A stretch of 64,000 nucleotides of DNA from Bog-473 sp963728845 (lineage in GTDB: Bacteria > Actinomycetota > Acidimicrobiia > Acidimicrobiales > RAAP-2), in NCBI GenBank assembly GCA_963728845.1, contig CAVSLS010000044.1:25480-89479 (forward strand), in the 5' to 3' direction. The translations under genes and the position numbers were made by a program. This document shows positions 53,326-62,107 of the stretch, piece by piece. The notes beneath the pieces are model-generated. The model was not told the origin of the DNA, searched no databases, and saw nothing but the letters and a program-made list of their open reading frames with translations. Each line of letters starts with the position of its first letter. Within the stretch, counting starts at the first letter, position 1.

Positions 53326-54553
53326 ATGACCGACATCATGAATGGTGTGCGCATCCTCGAGGTGGCAGAGCACGCGTTCGTTCCGTCCGCCTCGGCCATC
53401 CTGGCCGACTGGGGCGCCGAGGTGATCAAGATCGAGCACGTCGAGCGGGGTGATGCCATGCGAGGCCTGGCGTCGAGCGGCGTGATGAAGATGGGGGGCG
53501 ACGTCCACGTCCTCCTCGAGCACTCCAACCGCGGCAAGAAGAGCATCGGGCTCGATCTCACGAAACCCCAGGGGATCGAGGTCGTCTACAAGCTCGCCGC
53601 CACGTGCGACGTGTTCCTCACCAACAAACTCCCGGCAGTCCGAAAGAAGCTGCGGGTCGAGACGGATGACATTCGCTCCCACAACCCGAACATCATCTAT
53701 GTCGCCGGAACCGGAGGCGGCGAACGCGGACCCGATGCGGATCGTGGTGGCTACGACTTTCTCAGCTATTGGTGCCGGGCCGGAAGCGCCATGGGCTGCA
53801 CGCCACCCGACGCAGAGAGCTTGACGGTGCAACCCGGTCCCGGATACGGCGACTCGATCGGTGGGATGACGATCGCGGGCGGGATCATGGGCGCGCTCTT
53901 CCATCGTGAGCGGACAGGGGAAGCGCTCACGGTCGACGTCTCGCTCCTCGGTGTGGGCCTCTGGGCCATGGGACCCACGGTGGCGCTCTCGCTCCAGCTT
54001 GGAATGCCGTGGCGCCCACCTCCCGCGGGTTCGGGAGCCGGGGGTCCGTCGAACCCGCTCGTCGGCACCTATCGGACCCAGGACGGGGGCTTCATCGCCT
54101 TCTCGTGCCTTCAGGGGTTTCACTATTGGCCGGGCGCTTGTCGGGCGATCGGACGCGAGGACCTCATCGCCGACGACCGCTTCGCATCCAACGAGCTGCT
54201 GGCAGCGAATGCCAATGCCGCCCGCGCGATTCTCGCCACCGTGTTTGCTTCGGCCTCGCTGGCCGATTGGCGCAGCCGGTTGGCCGGTTTCGACGGACAG
54301 TGGTCGGTGGCCCAGGACACGCTCGAAGCCGTGGCGGACCCCCAGGTCGAGGCCAACGGTTACGTGCTCGAGACGGTCAACGCCGTCGGTGTCCCGTTCA
54401 GCCTCGTGACTGCGCCAGTCCAGTTCAGCGGGGCCGCCGCGACACCCAGACGGGCACCCGAGTTCAACGAGCACCGCGACGAGGTGCTGGCGCGCGCTGG
54501 GCTACGACACCGATGCCATCCTGGAACTGGCGGTGGAGGGTGTCGTGGCCTGA
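53326..54553 (+). CDS. CaiB/BaiF family (class III) CoA transferase (frameshift near end)
   Basis: About 409 residues. GVRILEVAEHAFVPSASAIL, DWGAEVIKIEHVERGDAMRG, KKSIGLDLTKPQGIEVVYKL and DRGGYDFLSYWCRAGSAMGC, where the Asp aligns with the catalytic residue region. LTVDVSLLGVGLWAMGP and LVGTYRTQDGGFIAFSCLQG follow. Near 54497 an extra base (GCGCGCGCTGGGC) precedes LGYDTDAILELAVEGVVA, which ends at TGA 54553. GAAAGGA ribosome site upstream of ATG. Related to alpha-methylacyl-CoA racemase and bile acid CoA transferases, consistent with steroid- or terpenoid-like substrates. Confidence 0.9.
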
Positions 54554-54663
54554 GGGGCGGCCGGGTCGGTTCCGCACGTTTCGGCGGCGGGCCGGGTTTC
54601 CATGGGAGCGCCCGTGTACTTGGAGCCCAACCTGTGGCCCACGGTGCGGGGGGAGGAGACGGC

Positions 54664-55250
54664 ATGTCGGAACCGGGTGTCGAGCGGCCCACGAGAGCAT
54701 GGGTCCTCGGCGGGACCCTCGGTGCCGTGGCGCTCGTCATCGCCCTCGTCGCCGTCGTCGGCTTCCCGACGGCGATACCACCCCAGGAGCCTTCGCTCAG
54801 AGCGACAGCCTGACCACGCCCGCAGCCACCCGGGCACGTCGTGCGGCAGCCGGGGAGTGCCGAGGCTTCCCGGCACGTGCGGTTCCACATCCGCCGGCGG
54901 GACGGCCACCCCGGGCGCCGACTGCAACGCGGTGCAACGGCCGAGCAAATGCGTGACGCCCGCGCTCACCACGACGACCACCTCGACGAGCGCACCACCC
55001 CCGACCGAAGGCACGACGACGTCCCCGATGGCCGCATCGACGACGCCCCCGATGGCCCCACCGACCGGCAGCCGGGCCTGCACCTTCGACGACGAGTTCG
55101 ACGGAACGTCCCTCGATACCGGCATGTGGCGGCCGGTGCTCACCAGCACGAGCGGCTACGAGAGCGGCTCGCTGCTGTCGCCTGTCTGCGACGTCGACGC
55201 CGCTCCCCGCCGCGATGAGAATCGACTGGGTCAGGGTCTGGCAGTACTGA
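54664..55250 (+). pseudogene. Glycoside hydrolase 16-type secreted protein, internally deleted remnant
   Basis: Starts as MSEPGVERPTRAWVLGGTLG with a signal-anchor helix (AVALVIALVAVVGF), then in another frame a Thr/Pro-rich linker (TTTTTSTSAPPPTEG). ACTFDDEFDGTSLDTGMWRP, the first strand of a GH16 laminarinase-type catalytic domain, follows. About 30 residues later it jumps to MRIDWVRVWQY, the typical last strand of GH16. Roughly 200 residues with the ExDxxE active site are missing, and at least two frame changes occur. Confidence 0.6.
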
Positions 55251-55284
55251 TTCACCCTGTCGAACGGGCGTCTACGGTGCCCCT

Positions 55285-55572
55285 GTGGAGTTCAGCAAGG
55301 AGCTGTACGACGACATCGCAGGCGGCGACATCACCGTGACCTTCAGACTCTGGCGACGGCCCCATGCGAAGGTTGGTGGGCGCTACCGCGTCGGCGTGGC
55401 CGAAATCGAAGTGGACAGCATGGAAATCGTCCCCTTCGCGGCGATCTCCGACGCCGACGTTCGCCGGGCCGGTGAGCCCGACCGAGAGACCTTGCGCAGG
55501 CGGGCCGCCCATGCGGGGCCTATCGCCGACGACACCCCCCTCTACCGGATTGCGTTCCACCTGGTCGGGTAG
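55285..55572 (+). CDS. ASCH-domain-like small protein
   Basis: 95 residues from GTG 55285. The core GGDITVTFRLWRRPHAKVGG, RYRVGVAEIEVDSMEIVPFA, AISDADVRRAGEPDRETLRR is an ASCH/PUA-type barrel: WRRP.xKxGxRYRVG and the ISDADARRAG helix are hallmarks seen in actinobacterial ASCH proteins. The fold binds RNA or modified nucleosides. It lies 35 bases after the GH16 remnant and 72 before the aldo-keto reductase on one strand. Confidence 0.75.
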   Translation: MEFSKELYDDIAGGDITVTFRLWRRPHAKVGGRYRVGVAEIEVDSMEIVPFAAISDADVRRAGEPDRETLRRRAAHAGPIADDTPLYRIAFHLVG

Positions 55573-55644
55573 TAGACGGGAACCCGGTGTCGGTTCCGCA
55601 CCACCACGCCGCACCACCACGCCGTCGTACCACCAGGAGGACAC

Positions 55645-56505
55645 ATGCAACAGCGCCCCATCGGCGACCGCACGGTGAGCGCCATCGGCCTCGGCGAGAT
55701 GCCGCTCTCCATTGAGGGCCGGCCCGACCGTCCGCAGGCCGTCGCGACCATCCACGCCTCGCTCGACGCAGGCGTCACCATCATCGACACGGCAGACGCC
55801 TACTCGCTCGGGGTGCACGAGCACGGCCACGGGGAGGAACTGGTGGCCGAGGCCCTGGCCGCGTACCGCGGATCGACCGACGACGTGCTGGTGGCGACGA
55901 AGGGAGGGCACCGGCGCCCCGGCGACGGCAGCTGGACCGTGCACGGGGATCCGGCCTACGTGAAGGAGGCCTGCGAGGCCTCGCTCAAGCGGCTCGGAGT
56001 CGACGCCATCGGTCTCTACCAGTACCACCGCCCCGACCCGTCGGTGCCATGGTCCGAATCGGTGGGTGCCCTGGCCGAACTGCTCGACGAGGGCAAGATC
56101 CTCATGGCCGGCGTCTCCAACGCCACCGTGGCGCAGATCGACGAGGCGCAACGGGTGCTGGGGGGCCGGCTGGTCAGCGTGCAAAACGAGTTCTCGCCTC
56201 GTTTCCGCTCGTCGGAGGGCGAGCTCCGGCACTGCGAAGAGTTGGGCATCGCGTTCATCCCCTGGAGCCCGCTGGGAGGCATCGGGCGGGCGGATCGGAT
56301 CGAGCAGACGCACCCCGCCTTCGCCGAGGTGGCCGCCGAAGTAGCGGCGAGCCCCCAGCAGGTCACCTTGGCCTGGATGCTGGCCAAGGGCTCCCGCGTC
56401 ATCCCGATTCCCGGCAGCAGCCGACCCGAGACGGCCGTGGCCTCGGCCGCCGCGGCCGATCTCCATCTGACCCCCGAGCAGGTCGCACGACTCGACGCCT
56501 CCTGA
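55645..56505 (+). CDS. Aldo/keto reductase
   Basis: 286 residues, NADPH-dependent carbonyl reductase with a TIM barrel. VSAIGLGEMPLSIEGRPDRP, FDTAD-type IIDTADAYSLG (Asp and Tyr of the tetrad), VATKGGHRRPGDGSW with Lys, LYQYHRPDPSVPWSESVGAL with His, IAFIPWSPLGGIGRADRI and VIPIPGSSRPETA for the coenzyme phosphate. GGAGGACAC ribosome site before ATG 55645. Substrate unknown. Confidence 0.92.
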   Translation: MQQRPIGDRTVSAIGLGEMPLSIEGRPDRPQAVATIHASLDAGVTIIDTADAYSLGVHEHGHGEELVAEALAAYRGSTDDVLVATKGGHRRPGDGSWTVHGDPAYVKEACEASLKRLGVDAIGLYQYHRPDPSVPWSESVGALAELLDEGKILMAGVSNATVAQIDEAQRVLGGRLVSVQNEFSPRFRSSEGELRHCEELGIAFIPWSPLGGIGRADRIEQTHPAFAEVAAEVAASPQQVTLAWMLAKGSRVIPIPGSSRPETAVASAAAADLHLTPEQVARLDAS

Positions 56506-56624
56506 CCAAGGCCGGACGACCGCCACGGTGCGGAACAGAACCGGGTTGCTCCGTGTTGCACATCTGTCGGCTCGGCAAGACTGCTATCCGGGTGTGAGCC
56601 GAAGGAGGAGAGAGTGAGTCCGCC

Positions 56625-57590
56625 ATGCCTGCAGTAACCGTCCCCGACAACCTGGTGCTCCCGCGTATCGAGACGCCGACGGCGCCATTGGCCATCCGTC
56701 CCGTGAAGCGCATCACGGATGCGCCGGCAGGTTTCGAAGGCGAGGGGTTCCCGGTGCGGCGCGCCTTCGCCGGCGTACCCCTCGCCGAGCTCGACCCCTT
56801 CATCCACATGGACCAGATGGGCGAGGTCGAGTACGCCCCCGGCGAGCCCAAGGGCACGCCCTGGCACCCCCATCGGGGCTTCGAGACCGTCACCTACATG
56901 ATCGACGGCACCTTCCAGCACCAAGACTCCATCGGTGGAGGCGGGCTCATCACGAACGGCTCGACGCAGTGGATGACGGCGGGGTCGGGCATCCTGCACA
57001 TCGAGCGCCCGCCCGACCAGCTCGTCACCTCCGGAGGCCTGTTCCACGGCCTTCAGCTCTGGGTCAACCTGCCGGCGGCCGACAAATGGCTCGATCCTCG
57101 TTACCAGGGCATCGAAGCGGACAACGTCCTGCTCCTGACCTCACCCGACGGTGGAGCGCTCATCCGGGTCATCGCGGGTGACGTGGCCGGCAATCAGGGA
57201 CCGGGGGCGACACACACGCCGATCTCGCTCGTGCATGCGACGCTCGAGCCCGGCGCCGAGCTCATCCTCCCGTGGCCCCGCCCGTTCAACGCGCTCGCGT
57301 ACGTGCTCTCCGGCGACGGCAGCGTGGGGTCCGAGGCGAGGCCCTTGCACACGGGTCAGCTGGCCGTGTTCGGCCCCGGGGACGCCCTCGCCGTCAGGGC
57401 GGACACCGTGCAGGAGTCGCGCCACCCCGCCCTCGACGTCCTCATCCTGGGCGGACAGCCCATAGGAGAGCCCGTCTACGCGCACGGGCCCTTCGTCATG
57501 AACACCCGGGCCGAGATCATCCAGGCCTTCGAGGATTTCGAGGCCGGCAAGCTGGGCACGGTCCCTGCCGACCACATCGGCAACGCGTGA
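56625..57590 (+). CDS. Pirin-family bicupin
   Basis: 321 residues. The N-terminal cupin carries the metal motif GTPWHPHRGFETVTYMIDGTF-like, split as WHPHRGFETV and YMIDGTFQHQDSIG, then WMTAGSGILHIERPP with the Glu/His ligands. The second cupin (LEPGAELILPWPRPFNALAY, GQLAVFGPGDALAV) lacks metal ligands, as usual. ATG 56625. Members are quercetin dioxygenase-like or regulatory. GTG of the next SDR overlaps its stop, so the two are coupled. Confidence 0.92.
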   Translation: MPAVTVPDNLVLPRIETPTAPLAIRPVKRITDAPAGFEGEGFPVRRAFAGVPLAELDPFIHMDQMGEVEYAPGEPKGTPWHPHRGFETVTYMIDGTFQHQDSIGGGGLITNGSTQWMTAGSGILHIERPPDQLVTSGGLFHGLQLWVNLPAADKWLDPRYQGIEADNVLLLTSPDGGALIRVIAGDVAGNQGPGATHTPISLVHATLEPGAELILPWPRPFNALAYVLSGDGSVGSEARPLHTGQLAVFGPGDALAVRADTVQESRHPALDVLILGGQPIGEPVYAHGPFVMNTRAEIIQAFEDFEAGKLGTVPADHIGNA

Positions 57591-58558
57591 ACCCGATTCC
57601 GGGGGGCGAGGCGACCGGCAGCGCGACGTGGGGAACGGTGGACATCGGCGACCTGACCGGCCGGGTCGCGCTGGTCACCGGGGCCAACAGCGGCATCGGC
57701 TACGAGACCGCCAAGGCCTTGGCCGACCACGGGGCCCACGTGATCCTGGCCTGCCGCAACGAGGACAGGGCCCGTCGGGCCCGCGACACGATGGAGAGCC
57801 AGCTCGACCGGTCCTCCCTCGAGCTCCTCGCCCTCGACCTGGCCGACCTGGTGTCGGTGCGCCGCGCCGCCGACGCGGTGCTCCGCGACCACGCGCGCCT
57901 CGACATCGTGGTGAACAACGCCGGTGTCATGGGCACCCCCTACCGCCAGACCGCCGACGGGTTCGAGCTGCAGATGGCAACGAACCACCTCGGGCCCTTC
58001 GCGCTGACCGGACTGCTGCTGGACCGGGTCGTCACGACCGAGCGCTCACGCATCGTCACCGTGAGCTCCCACATGCACCGTGTCGGCCGGCTCCGGCTCG
58101 ACGACGTCGCCGGCACCGCGCCGCGCAACACCTGGGTCAGCTACGGGACGTCCAAGCTGGCCAACCTCCTCTTCACGGCCGAGCTCAGCCGCCGGCTCGA
58201 GGCGGCGGACCTGCCCACCCTCGCCCTGGCGGCGCACCCCGGGTGGACGCGCAGCAACCTGGCCGGCAACGGCGCCGCGCTGGGCGACAGCCGCGTGCGG
58301 CGTCGGCTCGGCCGGACCGCCGGGACGACGCTCGGGCAGTCAACGGCGGCCGGCACCCTGCCGGTTCTGTGCGCCGCCACCTCGTCCTCGGTCCGGTCGG
58401 GGCAGTACATCGGCCCCGCGCACCGGTTCGGGTTGTCCGGTCCGCCCCGCGTCACCCGGCCGTCGGGACGCGCCCGCGACCCAGAGATGGCGGCCGGTCT
58501 GTGGCGGGCCTCGGAGGAATTGACCGGCGTGCGCTACTCGGTGGCCGCCCCCGTTTGA
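57587..58558 (+). CDS. Short-chain dehydrogenase, retinol dehydrogenase/POR-like
   Basis: 323 residues from GTG 57587. VALVTGANSGIGYETAKALA, VILACRNEDRARRARDTMES (NADP-type Arg after beta 2), LDIVVNNAGVMGTPYRQTAD, GFELQMATNHLGPFALTGLL, RIVTVSSHMHRVGRLRLDD and YGTSKLANLLFTAELSRRLE. The NNAGVM...FExQ.xxNHLGxF pattern marks the atypical retinol-dehydrogenase/protochlorophyllide-reductase-like group. Translation is coupled with the pirin gene. Its end overlaps the convergent ComF-like gene by about 25 bases. Confidence 0.92.
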   Translation: MNPIPGGEATGSATWGTVDIGDLTGRVALVTGANSGIGYETAKALADHGAHVILACRNEDRARRARDTMESQLDRSSLELLALDLADLVSVRRAADAVLRDHARLDIVVNNAGVMGTPYRQTADGFELQMATNHLGPFALTGLLLDRVVTTERSRIVTVSSHMHRVGRLRLDDVAGTAPRNTWVSYGTSKLANLLFTAELSRRLEAADLPTLALAAHPGWTRSNLAGNGAALGDSRVRRRLGRTAGTTLGQSTAAGTLPVLCAATSSSVRSGQYIGPAHRFGLSGPPRVTRPSGRARDPEMAAGLWRASEELTGVRYSVAAPV

Positions 58559-59266
58559 ACGCACCGGCAACACCGGGGCGCCGGCGCGCTACCGGCGTCG
58601 CCCCTCGGTTGGATCCGCGTGCCGCGGAGGAACGCCGCATGCGCGGGTGAGCGATCTGGCCGGAGCACGCGGCCCAGCGCCACGATCACGACGGCGCGCG
58701 CACCGGCGCGGCGGAGCGCGGCCGCCGCACTCTGCGCCCGAGCGCCGCTGACGTAGGTGTCGTCGAGGAGCACGGCGCGCTGGCCCCTGACCAACGGGCG
58801 CGCCGCGGCGCGCACCTCGAAGGCGCAGCCGTCGGGCCGCATGTGGCCCACGGACGCGTGGGAGCGGGCGAGCACGTCGGGCGACCACCGCACGCCGGGA
58901 AGGGCGGTGCGGACGACATGGGCCAGACCCATCGACGTCGTCGAGCGGTGACCCCCGCGGTCTTGCCGTCGACGGGACGGGGAGCGCCATCTCGAGCGCG
59001 CCGCCGGCGGCCGCGGCGAGACAGCGGGCGTGGGCCCCCAGGAAGGCGCCGAACAACGAGCCGACCATCGGCGCGAAGCGGCGACGGGCCTCGGCAACCG
59101 GGGACTCCTTGTAGCCCAGCAACACCGCGTAGAGGGGACTGGGCAGGGGGCAGAGGCGCACGGGGAACACCGGGACGAGGGGGACGCCGAGACGGTGCCC
59201 CACCACGCGGCAGGCGAAGCACACGCCCTGGCCACCGGCCGCAGGACCGCAGCAGACGAGGCACAC
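58534..59266 (-). CDS. ComF-like phosphoribosyltransferase-domain protein (frameshifted)
   Basis: About 244 residues. The N terminus VCLVCCGPAAGGQGVCFACR has two Cys pairs of a zinc finger, then PLPSPLYAVLLGYKESPVAE with the ComF signature (LYxxLLGYK), and ALEMALPVPSTAR. Near 58960 the frame changes, then SHASVGHMRPDGCAFEVR and the PRPP-binding loop RAVLLDDTYVSGARAQSAAA. It follows the ComF plan but is not next to other competence genes. Function in actinobacteria unknown. The start GTG 59266 is near the end of the thioesterase gene. Confidence 0.75.
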
Positions 59267-59297
59267 CCCGGGTCCGGGGGGTGGGACGCGATGGTGA

Positions 59298-59763
59298 TCA
59301 GGCGGCGGGTGTCCTCGCCGGGCTCGGAGTCGGGTCGATGCAGGAGAAAGGTCCCGGTGGCCCGGCTGACCAGCACACCGTCAGCACTGCGCACCGTCGC
59401 CTCGCCGTAGGCGATCTGCTTCGCCATCCGGACCACCTCACCCCGCAGCAGGTACTGGTCCCCCATCGTGGCGGGGCGCATGCACTCCGTCTTCAGTTCG
59501 AGCGTGCCACGGGTGCGCGCCTTGCCCGGAAGCGCGGCGTTGATGGCGAAGTTCATGCACGCATCGAGGAGGAGGGAATGGACGCCGGCTTGCGTGATCC
59601 CGTGCGGATTGCAGGCCATGTCCGTCGGAGTGAAGCTTCCGGTGACCCAGCCCAGGTCCTCCCCGTCGACGCCATAGGCCGCGAAGGCCCCACCGACGAC
59701 GGCGATGATCGGCATGCCGCCGTCGCCCAGCCAACGGTCCATGTCCTTTCCGGTGCGGCTCAT
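59298..59763 (-). CDS. PaaI-type hotdog thioesterase (probable frameshift near end)
   Basis: About 155 residues. ATG 59763 gives MSRTGKDMDRWLGDGG, then WVTGSFTPTDMACNPHGITQ, AGVHSLLLDACMNFAINAAL with the Asp of the hotdog active helix, LELKTECMRPATMGDQYLLR and YGEATVRSADGVLVSRATGT. The conserved N-P-x-G-x-x-H/Q...D layout fits PaaI-like phenylacetyl-CoA thioesterases. As printed the frame has no stop until 58534; a TGA in the next frame at 59298-59300 makes a 466-base gene, consistent with one inserted base. Confidence 0.8.
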
Positions 59764-59905
59764 CGGGGCAGACCATATCGGGCCCGTGCCGAGCGGCCGC
59801 CCGGGCGGCTGCGGGCCGATGGACCTCAGAGCGGTGGCGGGTAGGATGTCCCCCGATCTGAACCGGCGGGGCGCCGATCGGCCTGCCGGATTGGGAGGAG
59901 ACACC

Positions 59906-61081
59906 ATGACCACCGCAGTCATCGTCGACGCCGTCCGCACCGCCGGCGGGAAGCGCAACGGCAAGCTCCGCAACTGGCACGCTGTCGACCTGGCGTCGGA
60001 GGCCCTCAAGGCGGTGGCGGAGCGCAACCAGCTCGACCCGGCCCAGGTCGACGACGTGATCATGGGTTGCGTGATGCAGGTGGCCGAGCAGTCGCTCAAC
60101 ATCGGCCGCAACGCCGTGCTGGCCGCGGGCTGGCCCGAGTCGGTGCCGGGTACCACCGTGGACCGCCAGTGCGGCTCGTCGCAGCAGGCCGTGCACTTCG
60201 CCGCCCAGGGCGTCATGGCCGGGGCCTACGACATCGCGATCGCCGCCGGCGTGGAGTCGATGACGAGGACGCCGATGGGCTCCTCGGTCGTTCGCGAGCT
60301 CGGGTACCCCTTCGGGCCCCGCATGATGCGGCGCTACACCGACACCGGGCTGCCCGGCCAGGGCATCGGCGCCGAGATGATCGCCGACCAGTGGGACATC
60401 TCGCGCGACGAACTTGACGCCTTCTCTGTCCAGAGCCACCAGCGCGCCGCCCGGGCGACGGCGGAGGGACGGTTCGAGAACGAGATCGTGCCCGTCGCGC
60501 TGCGCGACGACGAGGGCAACGACACCGACGAGATGCTGACCGCCGACGAGGGCATCCGGCCGGATTCGAGCGTCGAAGCGCTGGCCAACCTCAAGCCTGC
60601 CTTCAAGGAGGGGGGCAAGGTCACGGCCGGGAATTCCTCGCAGATCACCGACGGTGCCTCCGCCGTGCTCATCATGAGCGAGGAGAAGGCGAACGCCTTG
60701 GGCCTGCGTCCGCGGGCCCGCTTCCACGCCTTTGCGCTGGCCGGTGTCGACCCGGTGACGATGCTCACCGGACCGATCCCCGCGACGACCAGTGTGCTGG
60801 AGCGCGCCAAGCTGACCCTGGACGACGTCGATGCGGTGGAGATCAACGAGGCCTTCGCCTCGGTGGTGCTGGCGTGGGAGAAGGAGCACCACCCCAACAT
60901 GGAGACCGTGAACCCCAACGGTGGCGCCATCGCCCTCGGCCACCCGCTGGGTGCCTCGGGCGGCAAACTGATGGCCACGCTCCTCAACGAGCTGGAGCGC
61001 ACCAACGGCCGCTACGGGCTGCTCACCATGTGCGAGGGTGGTGGGCTGGCCAACGCCACCATCATCGAGCGGCTGGGCTGA
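59906..61081 (+). CDS. Acetyl-CoA C-acyltransferase (thiolase)
   Basis: 391 residues from ATG 59906 with GGGAGGAG upstream. Nucleophile Cys in VDRQCGSSQQAVHFAAQGV, second motif VEINEAFASVVLAWEKE, His in NPNGGAIALGHPLGASGGK and acid/base Cys in LTMCEGGGLANATIIE. SMTRTPMGSS and GVDPVTMLTGPIPAT are typical of the FadA/AtoB group. It performs the last step of beta-oxidation or its reverse in the cytosol. Complete and unbroken; it stands alone here. Confidence 0.94.
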   Translation: MTTAVIVDAVRTAGGKRNGKLRNWHAVDLASEALKAVAERNQLDPAQVDDVIMGCVMQVAEQSLNIGRNAVLAAGWPESVPGTTVDRQCGSSQQAVHFAAQGVMAGAYDIAIAAGVESMTRTPMGSSVVRELGYPFGPRMMRRYTDTGLPGQGIGAEMIADQWDISRDELDAFSVQSHQRAARATAEGRFENEIVPVALRDDEGNDTDEMLTADEGIRPDSSVEALANLKPAFKEGGKVTAGNSSQITDGASAVLIMSEEKANALGLRPRARFHAFALAGVDPVTMLTGPIPATTSVLERAKLTLDDVDAVEINEAFASVVLAWEKEHHPNMETVNPNGGAIALGHPLGASGGKLMATLLNELERTNGRYGLLTMCEGGGLANATIIERLG

Positions 61082-61121
61082 TTCGAAGTCAACGGTAACG
61101 GGCGCCGCCGGCACGTCACAA

Positions 61122-61436
61122 TCAGTGGTAGCGGGTCGCCATCAGGAAGCCGGCGAAGATCATCGCCAGCCCGATGACGAGCCCCCAGGGCGAACCATGG
61201 GCGAGGAACGGCAGGTGCGCCAGATAGTTGACGGTGATCACGGCGACGCCGCCGATCAGCAGTACGAGGATGAGCACGCCGAACCACGCCGGGCTGTGGC
61301 GCACGCTCTTTGGTATCGGCGCGGTGTAGCGGCCGCTCTCCTCGGGCGTCTTGTAGCGGCCGACCTTGCTCGCACGCCCCGAAGCGGACTTTCCCTTCCG
61401 CGAGGCGCCCCCCGGACCCTTGGTGCTCGTTGCCAC
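61122..61436 (-). CDS. crgA: Cell division protein CrgA
   Basis: 104 residues from GTG 61436. A basic cytosolic N terminus (KGPGGASRKGKSASGRASK) with RYTAPIPKSVRHSPAWFGVL is followed by two membrane helices, VLILVLLIGGVAVITVNYL and LVIGLAMIFAGFLMATRYH, the CrgA/UPF0233 plan. CrgA links FtsZ, FtsQ and penicillin-binding proteins at the septum of actinobacteria. Convergent with the thiolase; divergent from pabA/trpG. Confidence 0.93.
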   Translation of the reverse strand: MATSTKGPGGASRKGKSASGRASKVGRYKTPEESGRYTAPIPKSVRHSPAWFGVLILVLLIGGVAVITVNYLAHLPFLAHGSPWGLVIGLAMIFAGFLMATRYH

Positions 61437-61499
61437 GGGGTCAGAGGTTAGCCACCGGCGGTGGGCGGCTTCGGACGGGTCCGGTACGATCGTCGACCC

Positions 61500-62102
61500 A
61501 TGGGACCTCGGGTGCTCGTCGTCGACAACTACGACTCCTTCGTGTACAACCTGGTCCAGGAGCTCGGCGAGCTCGGCGCCGAGCCCGTGGTGTTCCGCAA
61601 CGACGCTGTCGACGTGGCCGGCATCCGGGCCGAACACCCCGCCGCCGTCTTGATTTCGCCCGGCCCCGGGCGGCCCGAGGACGGCGGCGTGAGCCTGGAG
61701 GCCATCCGGAGCCTGGCGGGGGAGATCCCCCTGCTGGGCGTCTGCCTCGGGCACCAGTGCATCGGCGCGGCCTACGGCGGCGAGGTGGTGGCCGCCCCCC
61801 ACCTCATGCACGGCAAGACCTCGGAGATCCACCACGACGGCCGCGGCCTGTTCGCGGGGCTCCCCAACCCGTTCGTGGCCACCCGCTACCACTCCCTGGT
61901 CGTGCGTCCCGAATCGGTGCCAGCGGAGCTGGAGGTGACCGCGACCTCGACCGACGGCGTCGTCATGGGGTTGCGCCACCGCACGCTGGCGGTCGAGGGG
62001 GTGCAGTTCCACCCGGAGTCGGTCCTGACCCCTTCGGGCCCGGCGCTGCTGGCCAATTTCCTCGGGCAGCTCGGGGCCGCGGCGGAGGCCGCCGCCGTCT
62101 GA
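61500..62102 (+). CDS. Anthranilate/4-amino-4-deoxychorismate synthase glutamine amidotransferase subunit
   Basis: 200 residues from ATG 61500. VLVVDNYDSFVYNLVQELGE, LISPGPGRPEDGGVS, catalytic Cys in LLGVCLGHQCIGAAYGG, MHGKTSEIHHDG, RYHSLVV and the His/Glu pair in VEGVQFHPESVLTPSG. The enzyme supplies ammonia from glutamine to chorismate. PabA and TrpG cannot be separated by sequence alone; in M. tuberculosis the copy at this place beside crgA and pknB is called trpG. Convergent with pknB, 5 bases apart. Confidence 0.93.
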   Translation: MGPRVLVVDNYDSFVYNLVQELGELGAEPVVFRNDAVDVAGIRAEHPAAVLISPGPGRPEDGGVSLEAIRSLAGEIPLLGVCLGHQCIGAAYGGEVVAAPHLMHGKTSEIHHDGRGLFAGLPNPFVATRYHSLVVRPESVPAELEVTATSTDGVVMGLRHRTLAVEGVQFHPESVLTPSGPALLANFLGQLGAAAEAAAV

Positions 62103-62107
62103 GCCCT

